Shown here: in pieces, positions 57,911 through 64,000 of the stretch | Numbering within the stretch: the first letter of the stretch is position 1 | How the letters are laid out: each line of letters starts with the position of its first letter | Source: Ancylobacter sp. IITR112 | GTDB taxonomy: Bacteria; Pseudomonadota; Alphaproteobacteria; Rhizobiales; Xanthobacteraceae | Assembly (NCBI RefSeq): GCF_041415945.1 | Contig: NZ_JBGCUS010000001.1 | Span: 1,612,001-1,676,000 of the forward strand | DNA: 64,000 nucleotides | Direction of reading: 5' to 3' | Translations under genes and position numbers: made by a program | Notes under the pieces: generated by a model | Seen by the model: only the letters and a program-made list of their open reading frames with translations | Told to the model about the DNA's origin: nothing | The model's database searches: none

Positions 57911-59514
57911 GGGCGGGCCTCCCCGGCGAGCACCAGCGTGCCGTCGACGAGGCGCGGCAGGCCGAGCGGATTTTCCGCCTGCACGGCGGCGGGCAGCAGC
58001 GCTTCCGGCAGGTCCTGGTAGCAGACCGGGCGCAGGAAGCGGCGGATGGCGAGCGTGCCGACCGAGGTCGAGCGCGGATCGGAGGTCGCGGGGAACGGCC
58101 CGCCATGCACCATGGCGTGGCAGACCTCGACGCCGGTCGGCCAGCCATTGGCGAGGATGCGCCCGGCCTTGTCTTCGAGCACCGGCAGCAGCGAGGCGGC
58201 GAGCGCGTGGTCGGCGGGATCGAGATGCAGCGTCGCGGTGAGCTGGCCTTCCAGCGCCCCGGCCACCGCCGCCATGTCTGCCTCGTCGGCACAGCGGATC
58301 ACCAGCGAGGAGGCGCCGAACACTTCGTGCGAGAGGACGGGTTCGCGCAGGAAGGCAGCGGCCTCAGTGACGAACAGCGCCGGGCGGCAGGCATTGACGC
58401 CGCCCTCCGCGCCATGGGCGACCTCGGTGACGTCGGCGCTGCCCTCCAGCGTGGCGACGCCCTTGGCATAGGCGCTGGCGATGCCGGGAGTGAGCATGGT
58501 CGCCGCCGGGGCGGCGGACACCGCCGTGGCGGCCGCCGCAATGAAGCGGTCCAGCGCCGCGCCGGCGATGGCGATGACGAGGCCGGGATTGGTGCAGAAC
58601 TGACCCGCGCCCATGGTCAGCGAGCCGACGAAGCCGGTGGCCAGCGCCTCGGCGCGGGCTTCCAGCGCGGCCGGCAGCAGGAACACCGGGTTGATGCTGC
58701 TCATCTCGGCGAAGACCGGGATCGGCTCGGGCCGGTTGGCGGCGATGCGGCACAGCGCGAGGCCGCCGCCGCGCGAGCCGGTGAAGCCGACCGCCTTGAT
58801 GCGGGGATCGGCCACCAGCGCGGAACCCAGTTCATGCGACGTGCCGGTGAGCAGCGAGAACACGCCCTCCGCCAGACCAGCCTCAGCGACGGCGGCACGG
58901 ATGGCGCGGCCGACGAGTTCAGAGGTGCCGGGATGGGCGGGATGTCCCTTGACGATGACCGGGCAGCCCGCCGCCAGCGCCGAGGCGGTGTCGCCGCCCG
59001 CCACCGAGAAGGCCAGCGGGAAGTTCGAGGCGCCGAACACCGCCACCGGCCCGAGGCCGATATGGCGCAGGCGCAGATCCGCGCGCGGCAGGGGTTTGCG
59101 GTCGGGCAGGGCGCTGTCGAGGCGCGGCTCGTCGGCGCCGCCCGCCCGCACCCAGCTTGCGAACAGCCGGAGCTGGCCGGTGGTGCGGGCGCGCTCGCCG
59201 GTGAGCCGGGCGACGGGCAGGCCGGTCTCGCGCGCCGCACGGGCGATCAGCGCATCCCCCAGCGCCTCGATATTGGCGGCGATGGCGTCGAGAAAGGCGG
59301 CGCGCGCCGCAGGCGTGGTGGCGCGGTAGAGCGGGAAGGCGGCGGCGGCAAGCGCGGTGGCTTCCGCCACCTCGGCCGGGCCGGCCTCGAAGAACGCCGG
59401 TTCCAGCGCCGCGCCGGTGGCGGGATCGACCGCGCGGAAGCTCGCCCCGCCGGTGAGGTCGCGGGAGCCGATGAGAGCAGCGCCGGTGAGTTCGGTCATG
59501 TCCATCGCGCTCAC
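57907..59514 (-). CDS. 2-oxoglutarate semialdehyde dehydrogenase
   Basis: 535 residues, an ALDH of the NADP-type KGSADH III group. It has [68 protein letters not shown] and the Cys in [12 protein letters not shown]. This enzyme makes the last step of the non-phosphorylative pentose pathway, giving 2-oxoglutarate. A GTG at 59514 overlaps the upstream TGA; ATG 59499 is an alternative start. Confidence 0.92.
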   Translation of the reverse strand: MSAMDMTELTGAALIGSRDLTGGASFRAVDPATGAALEPAFFEAGPAEVAEATALAAAAFPLYRATTPAARAAFLDAIAANIEALGDALIARAARETGLPVARLTGERARTTGQLRLFASWVRAGGADEPRLDSALPDRKPLPRADLRLRHIGLGPVAVFGASNFPLAFSVAGGDTASALAAGCPVIVKGHPAHPGTSELVGRAIRAAVAEAGLAEGVFSLLTGTSHELGSALVADPRIKAVGFTGSRGGGLALCRIAANRPEPIPVFAEMSSINPVFLLPAALEARAEALATGFVGSLTMGAGQFCTNPGLVIAIAGAALDRFIAAAATAVSAAPAATMLTPGIASAYAKGVATLEGSADVTEVAHGAEGGVNACRPALFVTEAAAFLREPVLSHEVFGASSLVIRCADEADMAAVAGALEGQLTATLHLDPADHALAASLLPVLEDKAGRILANGWPTGVEVCHAMVHGGPFPATSDPRSTSVGTLAIRRFLRPVCYQDLPEALLPAAVQAENPLGLPRLVDGTLVLAGEARP

Positions 59515-60443
59515 TTACCCCACCTCAATACCAGCGGATCGAGCCGGCGGGCAAGTTCCAGCAGGCCGGCCCGCGTTGCCGGGTGCACGGGCGGCAGCGG
59601 CGCGCGCAGCGTGTCGTGGCGGATCACCCCGCCTTCCTGCATCAGGATTTTCGCGGTGGCGAAGCTAGCCTGGCGGTTCTCATAATTGATCAGCGGCAGC
59701 CAGCGCTGATAGGCGTCGAGCGCCGCTTCCCGATCCCCGGCAAAATACGGGTCGATGATCTCTCGGATGCCATCGGGGAAGCCGCCGCCGGTCATGGCGC
59801 CGGTGGCCCCCGCATCGAGATCGGCCATCAGCGTGATCGCCTCCTCGCCGTCCCACGGGCCGATAATGGCGTCGCCGCCGGCCTCGATCAGCGCCCGCAG
59901 CTTGTTCGCCGCCTGCGGCACCTCGATCTTGAAATAGGCGAGGTGTTCGATTTCCTGCGCCATCTTCGCCAGGAACGGCACGGAGAGCGGCGTGCCGGCG
60001 ACGGGCGCGTCCTGCACCATGATCGGAATGTCGATGGCGTCGGACACCGCCTTGTAGAAGGCGTAGACGGACGACTCCGGCACCCGGAAGGTGGCGCCGT
60101 GATAGGGCGGCATCACCATCACCATCGCCGCGCCCGCCTCCTGCGCCCGCTTTGAGCGCTCGGCGCAGATATGGGTGGCGAAATGGGTGGTGGTGACGAT
60201 GACCGGCACCCGCCCCGCCACATGTTCCAGCACCGTGGTCATGATGAGGTCGCGCTCATCGTCCGCCAGCACGAACTGCTCGGAGAAATTGGCGAGGATG
60301 CACAGGCCGTGCGAGCCGGCGTCGATCATGAAGTCGATGCAGCGCTTCTGGCCGTCGAGATCGAGCCGGCCGTCGGCGTCGAACACGGTCGGCGCGACCG
60401 GGAACACACCCTTATAGGGGCCGGCGGCGGAAAGGCGGGTCAT
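59511..60443 (-). CDS. 2-keto-3-deoxy-L-arabonate dehydratase (DapA family)
   Basis: A 310-residue DHDPS-fold protein. [49 protein letters not shown] and Schiff-base Lys172 in [13 protein letters not shown] are visible. The GVFPVAPT opening and [12 protein letters not shown] segment follow Azospirillum L-KDA dehydratase rather than DapA itself. It makes 2-oxoglutarate semialdehyde for the next enzyme. ATG 60443 is eight bases past the upstream stop. Confidence 0.9.
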   Translation of the reverse strand: MTRLSAAGPYKGVFPVAPTVFDADGRLDLDGQKRCIDFMIDAGSHGLCILANFSEQFVLADDERDLIMTTVLEHVAGRVPVIVTTTHFATHICAERSKRAQEAGAAMVMVMPPYHGATFRVPESSVYAFYKAVSDAIDIPIMVQDAPVAGTPLSVPFLAKMAQEIEHLAYFKIEVPQAANKLRALIEAGGDAIIGPWDGEEAITLMADLDAGATGAMTGGGFPDGIREIIDPYFAGDREAALDAYQRWLPLINYENRQASFATAKILMQEGGVIRHDTLRAPLPPVHPATRAGLLELARRLDPLVLRWGK

Positions 60444-60451
60444 CCTGCACC

Positions 60452-62218
60452 TCAGTGATTGTCGCGGGGAACGGGCGAACCCGAACGCCCGACCAGAAAG
60501 TCGAAATCCGCGCCGCGGTCGGCCTGCAGCACGTGGTCGATGTAAAGCCGCTGATAGCCGCGCGCGGCATGCGGCTCCGGCGGCACCCAGGCGGCGCGGC
60601 GGGCGGCCATCTCTTCGTCGCTCACATGCAGGTGCAGCGAGCGGGCGGGCACGTCGAGCGTGATGAGATCGCCGTTCTTCACCAGCGCCAGCGGTCCGCC
60701 GGCGGTGGCCTCCGGCGCGACATGCAGCACCACGGTGCCATAGGCGGTGCCGGACATGCGGGCATCGGAAATGCGGATCATGTCGCGCACGCCCTCGCGC
60801 AGCAGCTTGGCCGGCAGCGGCATATTGCCGACCTCCGCCATGCCGGGGTAGCCCTTCGGGCCGCAATGCTTCAGCACCATGATGCAGGAGGCATCGATAT
60901 CCAGCGCCTCGTCATTGACCGCATGGTGCATCTCCTCGACGCTTTCGAACACCACGGCCCGGCCGGTGTGCTGCATCAGTTCCGGCGAGGCGGCCGACGG
61001 CTTGATGACCGCGCCGTCCGGGGCGAGATTGCCGGTGAGGATGGCGATGCCGGCCTCCGGCTTGAACGGCGCCTCGAAGGGGGTGATGACTTCCGGGTTC
61101 CAGTTCGGCGCGGTCGCCACATTCTCCCAGAGGGTGCGGCCGTTCACCGTGCGGGCGTCCTTGTTCAGCAGGCCGCGCTCGCCCAGCGCCCGCAGCACCG
61201 CCGGCAGGCCGCCGGCATAGTAGAAATCCTCCATCAGGAAGCGGCCGGACGGCATCAGGTCGACAAGGCAGTGAATGTCGCGCCCGAGCCGGTCGAAATC
61301 CGCCAGCGTGAGATCGACGCCCACGCGCCCGGCGAGGGCGAGCAGATGCACAACCGCATTGGTCGAGCCGCCAATGGCGGCCAGCGCACGGATGGCGTTC
61401 TCGAAGGCTTCCCGGGTGAGAATGTCGGAGGGCTTGAGGTCTTCCTGCACCATGTCGACGATGCGCCGGCCGGCCATGCGCGCCAGCAGATTGCGGCGGG
61501 CGTCGACGGCGGGGATGGCGGCGTTCTCCGGCAGGCCGATGCCGAGCGCTTCCACCATCGAGGCCATGGTGGAGGCGGTGCCCATGGTCATGCAGGAGCC
61601 GGAGGAGCGGTTCATGCCCGCTTCCGCCTCGTGGAACTCGGCCATGGTGATCTCGCCGGCGCGCAACTGCTCGCTCATCGAGATGATGTTGGTGCCCGAG
61701 CCGATGATCTGGCCACGGTAATTGCCGCGAAGCTGCGGCCCGCCCGACACGCCGATGGCCGGCAGGTCGGCAGAGGCCGCGCCCATCAGCAGCGCCGGCG
61801 TGGTCTTGTCGCAGCCCATCAGCAGCACCACGCCGTCGAGCGGGTGGGCGCGGATCGCCTCCTCCACATCCATCGAGGCGAGGTTGCGAAACAGCATGGC
61901 GGTGGGGCGCATCGTCACCTCGCCGAGCGAGGAGACGGGGAATTCCAGGGGATAGCCGCCCGCATCCAGCACGCCGCGCCGCACATGTTCGGCGAGGTCG
62001 CGGAAATGGATGTTGCAGGGGGTGAGTTCCGACCAGGTGTTGCAGATGCCGATCACCGGGCGTCCGTCGAAACGGTCCTGCGGCTGGCCGGAATTCTTCA
62101 GGAAGGAGCGGTAATAGAACCCCATCTTGTCCTGCCGGCCGAACCAGGCCTGACTGCGCAAAGGCTTCTGGCTGCGCAGCGTCTTCTTGTTATCGTTGGT
62201 CGTTCCGTCATCGCTCAT
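60452..62218 (-). CDS. L-arabinonate dehydratase (IlvD/Edd)
   Basis: A 588-residue Fe-S dehydratase. [80 protein letters not shown] and ISDARMSGTAYGTVVLHVAP contain the Cys and catalytic Ser positions of characterised Rhizobium L-arabinonate dehydratase. It converts L-arabonate to 2-keto-3-deoxy-L-arabonate for the adjacent dehydratase. Confidence 0.93.
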   Translation of the reverse strand: MSDDGTTNDNKKTLRSQKPLRSQAWFGRQDKMGFYYRSFLKNSGQPQDRFDGRPVIGICNTWSELTPCNIHFRDLAEHVRRGVLDAGGYPLEFPVSSLGEVTMRPTAMLFRNLASMDVEEAIRAHPLDGVVLLMGCDKTTPALLMGAASADLPAIGVSGGPQLRGNYRGQIIGSGTNIISMSEQLRAGEITMAEFHEAEAGMNRSSGSCMTMGTASTMASMVEALGIGLPENAAIPAVDARRNLLARMAGRRIVDMVQEDLKPSDILTREAFENAIRALAAIGGSTNAVVHLLALAGRVGVDLTLADFDRLGRDIHCLVDLMPSGRFLMEDFYYAGGLPAVLRALGERGLLNKDARTVNGRTLWENVATAPNWNPEVITPFEAPFKPEAGIAILTGNLAPDGAVIKPSAASPELMQHTGRAVVFESVEEMHHAVNDEALDIDASCIMVLKHCGPKGYPGMAEVGNMPLPAKLLREGVRDMIRISDARMSGTAYGTVVLHVAPEATAGGPLALVKNGDLITLDVPARSLHLHVSDEEMAARRAAWVPPEPHAARGYQRLYIDHVLQADRGADFDFLVGRSGSPVPRDNH

Positions 62219-62230
62219 GTCGGCACCCGG

Positions 62231-62965
62231 TCAGCCCGCCGCGCCGTGGCGGCGCAGGCCGTTGAAGATCACATTGGTCATGGCGGCGGCGGCGGCTTCC
62301 GCATCGGCATCGGCGATGGCCTCGACGATGCGCTCATGCGCGGCCACCGCGATGTCGTGCTCGCGCGCGTCGCCCGGGGCGGAGAGCACGAAGGAGGCGC
62401 GCAGCGCGGCCTCGATCACCGCGCCGACCGAGCGCATGAACGGGTTGCCCGAGGCGGTGGCCACTTCCACATGCAGCGTCAGATCGGCCTCGGCGAAGCC
62501 TTCGGAGGCGCCGGGCTCCTCCTTCATCTGCGCCACGGCGCGGCGCATCACCGCCAGCTGTTCCTCGTTGCGCCGCTCGGCGGCCAGCGCGGCGGCGCGC
62601 GGCTCCACCGCGAGGCGGATTTCCGAGAGATCGCGCAGGAAGCGCTTGTCGATGCCGGCATCGAGATGCCAGGCGAGCACATCGGCGTCGAACATGTTCC
62701 AGGCCGCGCGCTCGCGCACCACCGTGCCGACCCGCGCCTTGGTGGAGAGCAGGCCCTTGGCCACCAGCGTCTTCACGCTCTCGCGCAGCACCGGCCGCGA
62801 CACGCCGAAGAGCAGCGTCAGCTCGGCATCGCCCGGTAGCTTGGCGCCTTCGCCATAGCGGCCGGCGATGATGTCGATGCCGATGGTGCGCGCCACTTCC
62901 GCATGGTTGGAATGCGAGCGGCGGGTGGGGATGACGATGATCTGCAAGGCGTTGGGCGCGCTCAT
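62231..62965 (-). CDS. GntR-family regulator, FCD subfamily, of the sugar operon
   Basis: A 244-residue regulator. The HTH spans residues ~20-85 (GIDIIAGRYGEGAKLPGDAE, FGVSRPVLRESVKTLVAKGL) and the FCD domain 95-240 (IRLAVEPRAAALAAERRNEE, DLTLHVEVATASGNPFMRSV). ATG 62965 overlaps the YjfF stop by four bases and it sits 12 bp before the arabinonate dehydratase gene, so it is transcribed within the operon it likely controls. Confidence 0.92.
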   Translation of the reverse strand: MSAPNALQIIVIPTRRSHSNHAEVARTIGIDIIAGRYGEGAKLPGDAELTLLFGVSRPVLRESVKTLVAKGLLSTKARVGTVVRERAAWNMFDADVLAWHLDAGIDKRFLRDLSEIRLAVEPRAAALAAERRNEEQLAVMRRAVAQMKEEPGASEGFAEADLTLHVEVATASGNPFMRSVGAVIEAALRASFVLSAPGDAREHDIAVAAHERIVEAIADADAEAAAAAMTNVIFNGLRRHGAAG

Positions 62966-63954
62966 GGATGGACTCCGGCCGGGGCGCGCCGCGAGCAGCG
63001 GGCCAGGTGCAAGGTGAGCTGCTGGAAGGCGATGAAGGCGAACAGCAGGAGCCCGGTGGCGATCTTCGCCCACCAGCTCGACAGCATGCCGTCGAAGCTG
63101 ATGTAGGTCTGGATCAGGCCCTGGATCATCACGCCCAGGAAGGAGCCGAAGATGAAGCCATACCCGCCCGAGAGCAGCGTGCCGCCGATCACCACCGCGG
63201 CGATGGCGTCGAGTTCGACACCAACGGCGGAGAGCGAATAGCCCGAGGAGGTGTAGAGCGAGAACACGATTCCCGCGAGCCCGGCGAGCACGCTGGAGAG
63301 GGTGTAGATGAGCACCGTGGTGCGCGCGACATTGATGCCCATCAGCCCGGTCGCGGTGCGCGAGCCGCCGAGCGCATAGACATTGGCGCCGAAGCGGGTG
63401 AGGTGCAGCAGCACCATGCCGGCGAGCACCACCGCGAGCATGATCATCGCCGGCACGGTGAGCCGGGCGCCGCCCTCGAAGCGGAAGGCATGGTCGGAGA
63501 GGTGGGCGTAGAGATCGGCGTTGATGGGGAGCGATTCCGTCGACAGCAGGAAGCTCGCCCCGCGCGCCAGGAACATGCCGGCCAAAGTGACGATGAAGGC
63601 CGGCAGCTCGAAATACTGGATGATCGCCCCCATCGCGGCGCCGAACAGCGCGCACAGGACGAGGATCAGCACGAAGGCGGCGAGCGGCGGCACGCCCCAG
63701 CGCTCGATCGCCAGAGCGAGGAACACGGTGGTGAAGCCGATCACCGAGCCGACCGAGAGGTCGATGCCGCCGGAGATGATGACGAAGGTCATGCCGACCG
63801 CGACGATGACCAGGAAGGCATTGTCGGTGAGCAGGTTCATCACCACCCGCAGCGAGGCGAAGTTGGGGTAGATGAGCGAGCAGATGACAAATCCGGCAAG
63901 GAATACCGCAGCGGTGGCGAGCACCGGGGTCAGCCGGCTCAAGGAGCGGATCAT
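62962..63954 (-). CDS. yjfF: Sugar ABC permease, YjfF-like
   Basis: A 330-residue BPD_transp_2 permease with about nine hydrophobic helices. [60 protein letters not shown] and AVVIGGTLLSGGYGFIFGSF are as in YjfF. Its ATG overlaps the stop of the partial upstream permease. YtfT-YjfF pairs take up furanose forms of galactose or arabinose, fitting the rest of the operon. Confidence 0.9.
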   Translation of the reverse strand: MIRSLSRLTPVLATAAVFLAGFVICSLIYPNFASLRVVMNLLTDNAFLVIVAVGMTFVIISGGIDLSVGSVIGFTTVFLALAIERWGVPPLAAFVLILVLCALFGAAMGAIIQYFELPAFIVTLAGMFLARGASFLLSTESLPINADLYAHLSDHAFRFEGGARLTVPAMIMLAVVLAGMVLLHLTRFGANVYALGGSRTATGLMGINVARTTVLIYTLSSVLAGLAGIVFSLYTSSGYSLSAVGVELDAIAAVVIGGTLLSGGYGFIFGSFLGVMIQGLIQTYISFDGMLSSWWAKIATGLLLFAFIAFQQLTLHLARCSRRAPAGVHP

Positions 63955-64000
63955 CGGCGCTTGCCTCCCGATTTCGACCGGCTGAACAGCACGCCGAGCC
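63951..64000 (-). CDS. C-terminal end of an upstream permease, probably YtfT-like
   Basis: Only the last 15 codons are in the window, reading LGVLFSRSKSGGKRR then TGA. The basic end and four-base overlap with yjfF are what is expected of the partner permease YtfT. The identity is by context. Confidence 0.6.
   Translation of the reverse strand, partial: LGVLFSRSKSGGKRR

Noticed and set aside
60455..62839. Plus-strand 794-codon open frame
   Set aside because: Antisense to the L-arabinonate dehydratase and GntR genes; His/Gly/Arg-rich shadow without motifs.
1..64000. CRISPR array or insertion sequence
   Set aside because: No regularly spaced repeats of CRISPR size and no transposase-like ORF or terminal inverted repeats were seen; the octamer array at 10835-11077 has irregular spacing.

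Overview
The window is high-GC DNA from an alphaproteobacterium, most likely of the Hyphomicrobiales (Rhizobiales). The reasons are the ChvE-GguA-GguB sugar transporter, the oxidative L-arabinose/D-galactose genes, the GTA/HK97-like phage morphogenesis genes and a phage CII-like regulator of a type seen in this group. It splits into a prophage (1 to about 28504, left end outside the window) and host chromosome (28505 to 64000).

Prophage, left arm (minus strand, 18123 down to 1). A long overlapping operon starts at a promoter covered by repressor operators. It encodes small regulators, an MT-A70 adenine methylase, a cytosine-methylase-like protein, a Toprim primase and a P4/D5-type primase-helicase. 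A 240-bp non-coding array of ten GGGAGGAT octamers follows, then a protein of unknown function, HNH nuclease, terminase small and large subunits, portal, prohead protease, HK97 major capsid, connectors, tail tube, tail assembly chaperones and the start of the tape measure. This is a siphovirus of HK97 type. Three plus-strand ORFs sit inside this minus-strand operon (630-917, 14641-15378, 17408-17710). Two of them are AT-richer and encode membrane proteins, as expected for morons.

Prophage, control region and right arm (plus strand). A CI-like S24 repressor (18212-18871) and a convergent WYL-TerB protein (18868-19710) lie between two operator groups with the same 16-bp dyad, GCGGGAnnnnTCCCGC. 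The right operon (19848-28451) encodes an HD hydrolase, a DUF2303 protein, a bacterial-type DNA polymerase III beta clamp, a Gp37/Gp68 (DUF5131) protein, DUF4031, SSB, an HTH protein (probable excisionase) and a tyrosine integrase, plus several 37-48 aa proteins. The integrase gene runs into the 3' half of a tRNA-Ser(UGA), which marks the right attachment site.

Host region A (28620-33084): an outer-membrane barrel protein, a Tat-type Cys sulfatase, its formylglycine-generating enzyme and an AraC regulator. Host region B (33223-44839): a minus-strand catabolic operon with an acetamidase-unrelated 'amino acid synthesis' family protein, an alpha/beta hydrolase-flavin reductase fusion, an LLM flavin monooxygenase, an aldehyde dehydrogenase, a NIPSNAP protein and a PotABCD-type transporter. 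A divergent GntR regulator and an FAD-linked oxidase lie beside it, with a TGGTATACCA palindrome between. Host region C (44836-48584): a YhaN/YhaO-like ATPase and nuclease pair.

Host region D (48698-64000): one minus-strand sugar supercluster of more than 15 kb. From upstream to downstream it holds a YtfT/YjfF-type permease pair, a GntR regulator, L-arabinonate dehydratase, 2-keto-3-deoxy-L-arabonate dehydratase, 2-oxoglutarate semialdehyde dehydrogenase, sugar 1-dehydrogenase, a second IlvD/Edd dehydratase, lactonase, DgoK, DgoA, then ChvE, GguA and GguB. Together these could take up L-arabinose and D-galactose, oxidise both with shared early enzymes, and send C5 to 2-oxoglutarate and C6 to pyruvate plus glyceraldehyde-3-phosphate.
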